A DNA stretch of 64,000 nucleotides, taken from positions 96,145-160,144 of the forward strand of contig NZ_SMYZ01000001.1 of the NCBI RefSeq assembly GCF_004919685.1. Direction: 5' to 3'. Both the position numbers and the translations under genes were made by a program. How positions within the stretch are numbered: position 1 is the stretch's first letter; each line of letters opens with the position of its first letter. Shown one piece after another: positions 54,485 through 62,452 of this stretch. The notes beneath the pieces are model-generated. The model did no database searches. It worked only from the letters and a program-made list of their open reading frames with translations, and was not told the DNA's origin. Source of the DNA: Mesorhizobium norvegicum. GTDB taxonomy: Bacteria; Pseudomonadota; Alphaproteobacteria; Rhizobiales; Rhizobiaceae.

Positions 54485-55420
54485 TCAGACCGTCCAGAAA
54501 TAGCGCACGATGTGAAAGAAGACCGGCGCGGCGAAGACCAGGCTGTCGGTGCGGTCCATCATGCCGCCATGGCCTTCGATCAGATGGCCCCAGTCCTTGA
54601 CGCCCTGGTCGCGCTTGATGGCCGAGGCGACCAGCCCGCCGAGAAATCCCATCGAGCAGGCGACGAATGCCACGGCCGCCGCCTGCAGCGGCGAGAAGGG
54701 CGTGACGAACGACAGCAGCGCGCCGAGCAGGCTCGCCGACACCAGTCCGCCGATCAGGCCTTCCCAGGTCTTCGATGGCGAGACGTTCGGCGAAAAACGG
54801 TGTTTCCCAAACAGCTTGCCGAAGATGTATTGCAGCACGTCGCTGCCCTGCACGACGATGATCAGGAAGGCGATCAGCAACAGGGTACGGCCTTCGAAGC
54901 CCGGCACGTTGAGTGTCAGCAGCGCCGGGACATGGCTGACGCAATAGACCGAGATCATCACCGCCCATTGCTGCGCGGCGATGCGCTCGAGGAAGCGTTC
55001 GGTGTCGCCATGCAGCGCGGTGATGGCCGGCATCAACAGGAAGCAGTAGACCGGAATGAAGATGACGAAGAGCCCGTACCAGGCGGTCCACACCAGCCAG
55101 TATTGAAACGGTATGATGATGCCGAACATGCCAAGCAGCACCCAATGGTCGCTGCGGCGCGTATGCGTCAGCGTCACGAATTCGCGCAGCGCGGCGAAGG
55201 AGATCAGCGCAAACAGGATGGTCATGCCGTAGCGGCCGAAGAAGAAGGCGACCGTCATCAGCGCCACCATCACCCACCAGGCGTTGATGCGCTGCGTGAG
55301 ATTGACCAGCGTCGAGCTGAGTGGCTTCGGCGCCCGCGCCGAAAGGATGGCGGCGACGATGCTGGCGGTGGTCAAAACCGCCAGCAGGCCGATGATCAGA
55401 ATGGAGATCTCGTGGCGCAT
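54485..55420 (-). CDS. CdsA-family phosphatidate cytidylyltransferase (YnbB-like)
   Basis: This 311-residue multi-spanning enzyme makes CDP-diacylglycerol from phosphatidate and CTP. The C-terminal CdsA signature is complete: SAIKRDQGVKDWGHLIEGHG followed by GMMDRTDS. The SPSKTWEGLIGG motif lies earlier. Since this operon also encodes a CDP-alcohol phosphatidyltransferase, it is likely a dedicated copy for that pathway and not the housekeeping CdsA. Its start overlaps the stop of the acyltransferase gene (TGATG). It is the last gene of the six-gene lipid operon. Confidence 0.9.
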   Translation of the reverse strand: MRHEISILIIGLLAVLTTASIVAAILSARAPKPLSSTLVNLTQRINAWWVMVALMTVAFFFGRYGMTILFALISFAALREFVTLTHTRRSDHWVLLGMFGIIIPFQYWLVWTAWYGLFVIFIPVYCFLLMPAITALHGDTERFLERIAAQQWAVMISVYCVSHVPALLTLNVPGFEGRTLLLIAFLIIVVQGSDVLQYIFGKLFGKHRFSPNVSPSKTWEGLIGGLVSASLLGALLSFVTPFSPLQAAAVAFVACSMGFLGGLVASAIKRDQGVKDWGHLIEGHGGMMDRTDSLVFAAPVFFHIVRYFWTV

Positions 55421-56082
55421 CAATCGTCTCGCTCGGGACGCGGGTTGAGCGCCAGAAGCGTGGCGTGGGCGCGCTCGAGAAAGGCGCGGCGTTCTTCGCC
55501 CGGGCCAACCGCCACCGGTGCACCGAAGACGACGCGGCACAGCAGCGGCACCGGCAGGAACTGGCCCTTGGGCAGCACGCGCGACATGTTCTCGATCCAG
55601 CACGGGATCAGCTCGACCTCAGGCCGCGCCATCGACAGATTGTAGAGCCCGGAGCGGAATGCCAGCAGCGGCTCGTCGGTCATGTTGCGGGTGCCCTCTG
55701 GAAACAGGATCAGCGAGTGGCCCTGATCGAGAACCGACAGCATGATCTCGATCGGGTTTTCCTCAGGCTTCGTCCATTGCCGGTTGATGAGCACGGACGA
55801 CAGCATGTCCTCGGCGATGAAGCGGCGCAGCCGCGACTTTCCCCAATATTCGCCGGCGGCAACCGCGTGGGTGATCGCACGCTCCTTTTCGCTGAGGCAC
55901 GCCGACAGCAGGATAAAGTCGCCATGGCTGGTGTGATTGGCGAAATAGATGCGCTGGCGGTCGGACGGCAGGCTGCCATTCCAGATCGGACGCACCCCGG
56001 TCACCATCCAGGCCAGCGCCGAGAGGCCGACGGAGGTTACCGTCTGCAGCAAGGTAAAGGTCTTGAGCGAAAGCTTGTTCAT
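55420..56082 (-). CDS. PlsC-type 1-acyl-glycerol-3-phosphate acyltransferase-like protein
   Basis: This 220-residue acyltransferase has the catalytic HX4D motif NHTSHGD near residue 49 and the substrate-binding motif ILFPEGTRN near residue 124, with an N-terminal membrane helix. It transfers an acyl chain to a lysophospholipid or similar acceptor. The start at ATG 56082 overlaps the upstream stop (ATGA); a TTG at 56094 would add four residues. It lies between the small membrane protein and CdsA in the lipid operon. Confidence 0.87.
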   Translation of the reverse strand: MNKLSLKTFTLLQTVTSVGLSALAWMVTGVRPIWNGSLPSDRQRIYFANHTSHGDFILLSACLSEKERAITHAVAAGEYWGKSRLRRFIAEDMLSSVLINRQWTKPEENPIEIMLSVLDQGHSLILFPEGTRNMTDEPLLAFRSGLYNLSMARPEVELIPCWIENMSRVLPKGQFLPVPLLCRVVFGAPVAVGPGEERRAFLERAHATLLALNPRPERDD

Positions 56083-56522
56083 CGCGGCGCCCAAAACCCC
56101 GCCACCAGAAGGGCTGCGGCAAACAGCGCCAGGGCCGTGCGTTGCTTGAACAGCAAACGGCTTGTGCCGGCCATGCGCTCTTCGAGCGAGCGTGTCGCGG
56201 ACGGGGCCGGTTTCAGGCGCATGCGCACCAGCATGTCGTCCACCGCGGCACCACCGGAAGCCTCGTCTTCATGGCCAGCCATCACCCTGAACAGCAGTGC
56301 GTCGAATGCTAGAAGCGCTGACAGAGCCAACACGGCAGCCGCGCCTGCGGCCGAGACCGACAATGCCGTGGTTGCACGCAAGGTCTCGAAGGCGCCGCGT
56401 CCAGAAGCAGCCACCGGCGCTAGAACGGTGGCGGCCACCACGAGTGCAGCTGGCCACGCGGCCTGCCGCATCAGCATGCGGGCGAAGCGATCGGTGCGGT
56501 CCTGGTAGGCATTGCCGGTCAT
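56079..56522 (-). CDS. Small membrane protein of the lipid operon
   Basis: This 147-residue protein has three predicted membrane segments (about residues 21-40, 52-75 and 125-144) joined by a polar loop (GHEDEASGGAAVDDMLVRMR). I do not recognise the family. Both ends overlap neighbours by ATGA, which shows it belongs to the operon and is probably an accessory subunit or scaffold for the membrane enzymes. It has no counterpart in the four-gene E. coli ynbABCD locus. Confidence 0.68.
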   Translation of the reverse strand: MTGNAYQDRTDRFARMLMRQAAWPAALVVAATVLAPVAASGRGAFETLRATTALSVSAAGAAAVLALSALLAFDALLFRVMAGHEDEASGGAAVDDMLVRMRLKPAPSATRSLEERMAGTSRLLFKQRTALALFAAALLVAGFWAPR

Positions 56523-57835
56523 GACGCCGCCCGCTCCGTGGCCCCGGCAAGATGCACCGGCCGACCGGCTGCCTTCAGCATCTCGCGGGCAAGCGCCGGC
56601 GTACTGGCTCTGCCGGTTGCCACCAGCCATTCGGCGACGACGCCGGCGCTGCGTTGGAAGCCGAGCGCGCAGCATACCAGCACGGGGCCGTCGCGGCGCG
56701 CATTCTCCAGCGCGCCGGCTGCCTGTTCAAGTATCGCCACCGGCGGCGGCAACAGGTCGATCATCGGAAAGCTGATCCAGCGGCAATCGGCTCGCGCCGG
56801 CTTTCCAAGTTCGGCGGCGAGGTCGATGACCGTGCCGAAATTGTTGGCCTCGCGTGCTGTGGGAAAGCGCCCGAGAAAGACGCCGTCGGCAATCGCCACC
56901 TGAGGAGCAAGACTACGCGTCCAGGCCCATATGTTTACCCGAGCGCCGAGGCGGTAAGGCAAGAGCAGGATACGGCTTGCAAGCGTGATGCTGCCATCGG
57001 CGGATTTCTGGAACACTTTTGCGCCGGCCTTGGCATAGGCGAGGGCGACGATGGCCAACGCCAGCGCCGGCCAAAGCAGGAAGAGCGCTGTGGCGGCGCC
57101 GAGCGCGGCGCCCGCCAGCACAAGGGCGGCGCCCAGCGCATAGAACAGCGCCAGCCGCCGCGCTTTCGCATCGCTGGTCAGTTTGGCGCCTGAAAACGGC
57201 AACGCGCCGCTGTGCGGAAACAGCCACAGCGCAAAGAAACCGAGCAGCGCGCCGGTCGGGATGTCGATGAAATGATGCTGCCAGGTCGTCAGCACCGAGG
57301 CGCCGATCACAAGGCACCAGCCATGCCAGAGCGGCAGGAGAAAGCCGCCGAGCCGGTGGCGCCAATGATCCCAGATGATCACCAGCAGCGCGATGTGCAG
57401 CGACGGCGCCTGGTTGAACGGCTTGTCGAAACCGCCGAGCACGGCAAACAGGAAGCCGGGCAGGCCGGTGGTTGCCGGCCGCACGAAGGTCGCGGTCAGC
57501 GGGAACAGGATGAAGCAGGCAACGGCGACGATCTGCGCGGTGAGATAACGCCCGGCCAGGCGGTCGACCCCTTGCCTGTTGTTGTTAAGCAGCAGCGACA
57601 GGCCGTAGAACAGGTTGATCGACCAGTAGGGCACGATGGTCCAGGCGACGAACGGGATGCTGTGTTCCCAGGAGAACACGATGCTGCCGACGTCGTCGCG
57701 CCGCGATGCCAGCCAGTTGGCGAAGCCGTAGCTGAGGTAGAAGAACGGCGCCAGGAAAGCCAGCCAGAGGGCTGCCCTGACGACCACCCGTCCATAGGGC
57801 TCAGTGCGCGCGGTGGATGCAAGCGATGACACCAT
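56519..57835 (-). CDS. PAP2 phosphatase fused to dual-specificity phosphatase (YnbD-like)
   Basis: This 438-residue fusion has an N-terminal PAP2-like membrane domain (RP at 119-120, PSLH at 144-147, HH..D at 187-191 as the degenerate third motif TWQHHFID). A linker with further helices (about 230-285) leads to a C-terminal cysteine-based dual-specificity phosphatase with signature CALGFQRS (C389, R395). In known proteins, PAP2 removes phosphate from lipid phosphates and PTPMT1-type phosphatases act on phosphatidylglycerophosphate. The protein matches the YnbD architecture. It starts five bases after the previous stop. Confidence 0.85.
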   Translation of the reverse strand: MVSSLASTARTEPYGRVVVRAALWLAFLAPFFYLSYGFANWLASRRDDVGSIVFSWEHSIPFVAWTIVPYWSINLFYGLSLLLNNNRQGVDRLAGRYLTAQIVAVACFILFPLTATFVRPATTGLPGFLFAVLGGFDKPFNQAPSLHIALLVIIWDHWRHRLGGFLLPLWHGWCLVIGASVLTTWQHHFIDIPTGALLGFFALWLFPHSGALPFSGAKLTSDAKARRLALFYALGAALVLAGAALGAATALFLLWPALALAIVALAYAKAGAKVFQKSADGSITLASRILLLPYRLGARVNIWAWTRSLAPQVAIADGVFLGRFPTAREANNFGTVIDLAAELGKPARADCRWISFPMIDLLPPPVAILEQAAGALENARRDGPVLVCCALGFQRSAGVVAEWLVATGRASTPALAREMLKAAGRPVHLAGATERAAS

Positions 57836-57840
57836 GCTGC

Positions 57841-59649
57841 TCAGCGGCGCCGCGCGACCGAAACGGTGAAGATGCCCCATTGGTCGATGCGCTGCTCGAG
57901 CTTGTCGAACCCAGCGGCTTCGACGAGCTGGTCCATCTCGCCTTGCGTGCGCCTGCGCATGACCCAGGCTTCGCCGCCGCGATGCGAGGTCAGGCTGCGG
58001 GCAATCATCTCGAGCTGCGGGTGCCAGGGTTGGTTGGTGTAGAGCAACAGGCTGCCCGGCTGCATGGCGCTAGCCAATCCACCGAGCGAGCGGGCGATCA
58101 TCGCATTGTCGGAGAACAGTTCGTAGAGGCCGGAAACGATGGCGAGGTCGGGCGCCGGATCGATCGAGGCGAGCATGTCGGCGTCGAAGGCGTCCGCGCG
58201 CTGGAACGAGACATCAGCCGGCAATTGCCGTTCAGCGATCAGCTTGCGGCCAAGCTGGACGTTGAGGTCGGAATAATCCTGCAGGCGCACGCTCGCCGGC
58301 TGGTCGGGGCTCTTCACGATGGCATCGAGAACATAGCGGCCGTGGCCGGCGGCGATGTCGAGAATGTGCGCCGGCCGCCCAGCGGCCTTGAGCGTCGCCA
58401 GGCAAGCGCCGATGAGTTCTTCGAGATGCAGCTTGCGCTGGCGGATGCCGCGCCAGCCTATGGCTTCCAGGAAGATGCGGTCGACGACGCGGCCAACAGG
58501 GGTAAGACCCCGTGCGTCGTTCTCGTAGACGTAATCCAGCGTCGAGCCGGAATCGAAGCCGGTGGCGATACCGGTCTTCATACCCTTCGAGACCCAGGCG
58601 CCCATGCGGATGGAGGCACGGCTGAAGGCCCAATAGAGGCCTTTGGGCGAGATGAGATCGAGCGGTGAGGCAAGCCTGTCGGCCTCGTCGCGGGTGTAGC
58701 CGGCGATGTCCGCCTGTTTCAGGTCGACCGGCGCGTCCGGTGCCGCGAACTGCCTGGCCAGGAACGGCCGGATCAGGTCGAGGGCCTGCGCGCGGTCGCG
58801 CTCGCCCAGCGTGTCATGGAAGAAGCCCGGCAACACATGGCGTTCCTTGGTGCGGCTGCCGAGATTGACGAAGAACGCGTGCTGCGGGCCGTGGCGCACC
58901 ACCCAGTCGCTGCCCGAGTGCAGAAGCTGCGTCGGCACGGTGATGGCGCGGGCGTCAGCGACGATCCGCGCCGCGTGCTGATAGAGTTCGACCAGGATGT
59001 TGGAGGCGATCGGCCGCGTGATCAGCGGATCGCTCTCGAAAGAGGCGATGCGCACCGGATCATGGGTCAGGAATTTCGCCTTGACGTAGGAATTGACGAA
59101 GAAGCGGCCCTTGATCTTCTGCCAGAACGCGATGCCTTCCTTGGCGAAGGGCACGTAGAGTTTTACCGAAAAGGCGGGTGAGGCCAGCACCATGGCGCGC
59201 AGCTTCGGCGCATAGTCATGCGCCCAGGCGGCGGCGAGCACGGCGCCGAAGGATTGCGCGATCAGCGCGATATCCTGCGTGGCGAAGCCATCCCTTTCGG
59301 CAATCTCGCGCATGAAGCAGTCGATGTCGCGCACCAGGGCCGAGAAGGAAGGGGCATAGCCGCGCTCGCCGGACGAACGGCCATTGCCGCGGGCATCCCA
59401 GGCATAGAAGGCGTGGTCGGGCATCTGCAATTCGCCGACGAGATGGGCCATGCGGCCGCCATGCTCGTGGCCGCGATGGAAGAGCACCACCGCGCCCTTG
59501 GCATCGGCGGAAGCTGCCGGCCAGAAGCGGTAGAAGATCTCCGTCCCGTCATGGCTGCGGAAGACCCGCTCCTGCGCTTGCCGCTCAAGGCTTTCCGTGG
59601 CCGCGGCGGCGATCGGTTCGTGCATCATGGTCTTTCTCTTTGACGGCAT
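57841..59649 (-). CDS. Alpha/beta hydrolase - SAM methyltransferase fusion (YnbC-like)
   Basis: This 602-residue two-domain protein begins with an alpha/beta hydrolase (residues about 25-320) that has the family HGxxx-like region FHRGHEHGGRM, nucleophile elbow AQSFGAV (S123) and a late His in GFFHDTLG. It continues with a class I SAM-dependent methyltransferase (about 380-600; ILDIAAGHGRYVLDAI, then LQDYSDLNVQLGRKL). The arrangement is that of the uncharacterised E. coli YnbC (585 residues). It could trim and methylate a lipid head group or acyl chain. The start at 59649 has GAGGG eight bases upstream; ATGs at 59625/59628 are alternatives. Confidence 0.84.
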   Translation of the reverse strand: MPSKRKTMMHEPIAAAATESLERQAQERVFRSHDGTEIFYRFWPAASADAKGAVVLFHRGHEHGGRMAHLVGELQMPDHAFYAWDARGNGRSSGERGYAPSFSALVRDIDCFMREIAERDGFATQDIALIAQSFGAVLAAAWAHDYAPKLRAMVLASPAFSVKLYVPFAKEGIAFWQKIKGRFFVNSYVKAKFLTHDPVRIASFESDPLITRPIASNILVELYQHAARIVADARAITVPTQLLHSGSDWVVRHGPQHAFFVNLGSRTKERHVLPGFFHDTLGERDRAQALDLIRPFLARQFAAPDAPVDLKQADIAGYTRDEADRLASPLDLISPKGLYWAFSRASIRMGAWVSKGMKTGIATGFDSGSTLDYVYENDARGLTPVGRVVDRIFLEAIGWRGIRQRKLHLEELIGACLATLKAAGRPAHILDIAAGHGRYVLDAIVKSPDQPASVRLQDYSDLNVQLGRKLIAERQLPADVSFQRADAFDADMLASIDPAPDLAIVSGLYELFSDNAMIARSLGGLASAMQPGSLLLYTNQPWHPQLEMIARSLTSHRGGEAWVMRRRTQGEMDQLVEAAGFDKLEQRIDQWGIFTVSVARRR

Positions 59650-59665
59650 GGCGAGCCCTCGATGC

Positions 59666-60280
59666 TCAACTGGCGCTGCCAATAAGGCCGGCGCGTATCC
59701 GGTTTATGGCGGTCAGCAGCGAAAGCGTTGCCATGGCCGGAAACACAAATGGCGCGATGGATGCCGGCCAGAGCCCGGTGGCGCACAGCACGGCGACAAC
59801 GCCGAGCGCCAGCGCCCTGTCGCTCTTGCCGAACGGCCCGGCATAGTTACGCCCGATCTTGGCGGCGATGCCGAGTACGCCGGCGAACTCGGTCAGCACG
59901 GCCGATATCGCGAAGGCGACGACGCCCCATGGGGCAAATTCCGGAAAGACGGCAAAAGGGAGAATCAGCGCGAGGTCCGAAACGACGTCGCAAAGTTCGT
60001 TCAGATACATGCCGAGCGTCGAGGCCTGCCCGTGTTCCCGCGCCAGCATGCCATCCACGGTATTCAGCGCCATGCGCACGAACATCACCGCGGGGATCAA
60101 CAGCAGCAGCCAGCGCCATTCATGCAGGATCGCGATCGCCGTCCCGGCCGCGATCGACATCAGCGCCGCCAGGATGGTTATGCTGTTTGCGGTCACGCCA
60201 ATTGCCGCCAGCCGATTGACCAGCGGCCGCAATCGTCCCTGGAAAGCCGGCTTGAGAGCGTAAAGCGTCGGCATTTTCAT
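59666..60280 (-). CDS. CDP-alcohol phosphatidyltransferase (YnbA-like)
   Basis: This 204-residue integral membrane protein has about six helices. Its CDP-alcohol transferase motif is degenerate: NTVDGMLAREHGQASTLG then MYLNELCDVVSD (residues 73-102). Compared with DxxDGxxAR(x8)GxxxDxxxD, the first and third Asp are Asn (N73, N94), while D76 and D98 remain. A similar Asn-containing pattern is, as I recall, found in the YnbA group, so this is probably a subfamily trait. It would join a CDP-diacylglycerol to an unknown alcohol. It is the first gene of the lipid operon. Confidence 0.83.
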   Translation of the reverse strand: MKMPTLYALKPAFQGRLRPLVNRLAAIGVTANSITILAALMSIAAGTAIAILHEWRWLLLLIPAVMFVRMALNTVDGMLAREHGQASTLGMYLNELCDVVSDLALILPFAVFPEFAPWGVVAFAISAVLTEFAGVLGIAAKIGRNYAGPFGKSDRALALGVVAVLCATGLWPASIAPFVFPAMATLSLLTAINRIRAGLIGSAS

Positions 60281-60461
60281 TGATCCCCCGATCCTGATCA
60301 GCGGCTGTACATCAATATCTCAGACGCGACCAGCGTCTCCAAAGGGGACGGGGCGCGATCCGACTGACCGGCCACCCGGCGGTCGCAAATTGCTAACCAT
60401 GATTTGCCCGGCATGGCTGCCATGCACATTTGCCGGCTTCTGGCGGAATACGGCATCTTGA
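60281..60461. other. Promoter region shared by lipid operon and marR-emrAB
   Basis: There is no gene. It separates the divergently transcribed lipid operon (start 60280) and the marR gene (start 60493). Binding of MarR at the palindrome near 60470 could influence both directions. Confidence 0.45.
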
Positions 60462-60481
60462 ATAGTAAGCACGCTTATTAT
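60462..60481. promoter_or_regulatory. MarR-type operator candidate
   Basis: ATAGTAAGC-AC-GCTTATTAT is a 9-bp inverted repeat with one mismatch, 11 bases before the marR start codon and within an AT-rich promoter-like stretch. Confidence 0.7.
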
Positions 60482-60492
60482 ATATCCCGCTC

Positions 60493-60972
60493 ATGGTTTC
60501 CGATGGCATCGACAGATTGGGCTTCTTGATCCACGACGTGCAGCGCCTGATGCGCAAGCGCTTCGAGGCGAGGGCCAGTGGCTTGGGGCTTTCTTCGGCG
60601 CAATGGCGGCTTCTGGTCCGCGTTGCCAAGGAAGACGGTGTCGCGCAGGCGCGGCTGGCCGAACTTCTCGAAATCGAGCCGATCAGCGTTTCGCGCCTGG
60701 TCGACCGCATGGAAGAGGGCGGCTGGATCGAGCGTCGTCCCGACGCCACCGATCGCCGCGTCCGCATGATCTTCCTGACGCCCAAGGCGAGCGACGCCTA
60801 CGCCGTGATCAAGAGCATTGCCGGGGAAGTCTATGAGGAATCACTGGTCGGCGTGAAGCCGGAAGCCCGTCGCGTCCTCGTCGAGGGACTTGAGGCGATG
60901 GTTCGCAACCTGACCGACGACGAGACGCCGTCCATTGAAAAAGCAAAGAATACAGAGGGCGCAGCAGCATGA
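60493..60972 (+). CDS. MarR family transcriptional regulator
   Basis: This 159-residue winged-helix regulator has RLGFLIHDVQRLMRKRFEAR at the N-terminus, a recognition helix in LAELLEIEPISVSRLVDRME, and the wing IERRPDATDRRVRMIFLT. It likely represses the emrAB genes that follow with a 4-bp overlap, releasing in response to a toxic compound. The divergent lipid operon may share its operator. Confidence 0.92.
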   Translation: MVSDGIDRLGFLIHDVQRLMRKRFEARASGLGLSSAQWRLLVRVAKEDGVAQARLAELLEIEPISVSRLVDRMEEGGWIERRPDATDRRVRMIFLTPKASDAYAVIKSIAGEVYEESLVGVKPEARRVLVEGLEAMVRNLTDDETPSIEKAKNTEGAAA

Positions 60973-62150
60973 ACGCGGTAGCCAAGATAGACGAGAAAGT
61001 GACCGAACTGGAGATGGAAGCGCCGGCGCAGCCGGCCGCGGCACCGGTGGCGGTTGCTCCTCCGGTGCAGCCAACCCCGGCGCCCGTGAAGAAAAAGCGC
61101 CGGCTGGGCGGTCTTCTGCTGATGGTCGCGCTGCCCGCGGCACTGGCTGCCGGCGGCGGCTATGTCTGGGTCACCGGCGGCCGCTACCAGGAGACGGAGA
61201 ACGCCAATCTGCAGCAGGCCAAGGTGTCGATCGCTTCGGATACGGCAGGCCGCATCGTTAAGGTCGACATCGCCGACAACCAGCTGGTCAAGCAGGGTGA
61301 CGTGCTGTTTGCCATCGACCCCGAGCCCTACCGGATCGCCCTGGCCCAGGCCGACGCGGCGGTTGCGGTCGCACGGGTCGGTATCGAGCAGTTGCGCGCC
61401 GCCTACAGCCAGGCGATGGCGCAGGAAAAATCCGCCACCAGCGAAGTCGATTATGCGCAGTCGCAATACGACCGCGCCGCCGACCTCGCCCAGAAGGGCA
61501 TCAACACCAAGTCGGCGCTCGATCAGGCCAAGAACGATCTCGACAAGGCCAAGCAGCAATTGGCGGTTGCCCAGCAAGGCATCATCAGCGCCAAGGCGGC
61601 ACTTGCCGGCAATCCCGACATCGAGACCGACAAGCATCCGACCGTGATGGCCGCGCTCGCCGCACGCGCCAAGGCGGCCTACGATCTGGCGCAGACCACG
61701 GTCAAGGCGCCGGCCGACGGCGTCATCAGCCAGGCTTCCTCATTCAAGGTCGGCCAGTATGTCGGTTCCGGCACGCCGCTGTTCTCGCTGGTCGAGACCG
61801 GCGACACCTGGATCGCCGCCAATTTCAAGGAAACGCAGCTCACCCACATGAAGCCCGGGCAGAAAGCTGATATCGTGGTCGACACCTATCCGGGGCGCAC
61901 CTTCGAGGCGACGGTCAAGGCGATCGGCGCCGGCACCGGAGCCGAATTCTCGCTGCTGCCGGCCCAGAATGCCACCGGCAACTGGGTCAAGGTCACGCAG
62001 CGCATTCCGGTGCGTCTCGAACTGACCGATGCCGACGCCAAGATGGCGTTGCGCACCGGCATGAGCGCCACCGTTACCGTCGACACCGGCGTGGCGCGTG
62101 GCCTGCCGTCGATCTTCGGTCACGCCACGGCCGGCGAGGCCGCGCAGTAA
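60969..62150 (+). CDS. emrA: HlyD/EmrA-type membrane fusion protein
   Basis: This 393-residue periplasmic adaptor has a Pro/Ala-rich cytoplasmic N-terminus, one membrane anchor (about residues 43-63), a biotinyl-lipoyl domain split in two halves (KVSIASDTAGRIVKVDIADN and TVKAPADGVISQASSF), and an alpha-helical hairpin between (about 130-220). It links the EmrB pump to an outer-membrane channel. It overlaps marR by 4 bp. A 302-base gap with a folded element separates it from emrB. Confidence 0.93.
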   Translation: MNAVAKIDEKVTELEMEAPAQPAAAPVAVAPPVQPTPAPVKKKRRLGGLLLMVALPAALAAGGGYVWVTGGRYQETENANLQQAKVSIASDTAGRIVKVDIADNQLVKQGDVLFAIDPEPYRIALAQADAAVAVARVGIEQLRAAYSQAMAQEKSATSEVDYAQSQYDRAADLAQKGINTKSALDQAKNDLDKAKQQLAVAQQGIISAKAALAGNPDIETDKHPTVMAALAARAKAAYDLAQTTVKAPADGVISQASSFKVGQYVGSGTPLFSLVETGDTWIAANFKETQLTHMKPGQKADIVVDTYPGRTFEATVKAIGAGTGAEFSLLPAQNATGNWVKVTQRIPVRLELTDADAKMALRTGMSATVTVDTGVARGLPSIFGHATAGEAAQ

Positions 62151-62452
62151 AAGTCAACAGAATCCCGAGGCGGGTGGAGGTGAATGGCAGGATTGGTCTG
62201 ATGGGAGGAGCTGGAAGGATCAGCGTTTGGGCAAAGCCGCGCCGCGGCTCGACCGAAATCTGAAATCTTCGACGCAGACCCGTCGGTCCTCATGTTTCCG
62301 GGCGGCAGGCATCCGCTCATCAGAGACTTTCAGTCGATGTAACCCCCACATCGATAATCGCGTCCCACCGCGATGAGGGTCTCTCAACGGAAGGCTTTGC
62401 CGCCCGGAAACCCGTTGTACACGTTTTTGTTACCTGCTGGAAGTTCCACGTC
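62151..62452. other. emrA-emrB intergenic region
   Basis: This gap is unusually long for two functionally linked genes and has no reading frame with coding character. It contains the folded element at 62294-62411 and a purine-rich stretch at 62175-62220. Confidence 0.6.
62294..62411 (+). ncRNA. Candidate structured RNA between emrA and emrB
   Basis: The outer arms GTTTCCGGGCGGCA (62294-62307) and TGCCGCCCGGAAAC (62398-62411) are perfectly complementary over 14 bp. Nested inside are AGAGAC (62322-62327) with GTCTCT (62379-62384). Two further hairpins are TCGATGT/ACATCGA (62334-62340, 62348-62354; C-rich loop) and ATCGCG/CGCGAT (62357-62362, 62369-62374; loop TCCCAC). The result is a multi-branch structure. 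It lies 41 bases before the emrB start. The functional strand is unproven; no known family is recognised. Confidence 0.6.
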
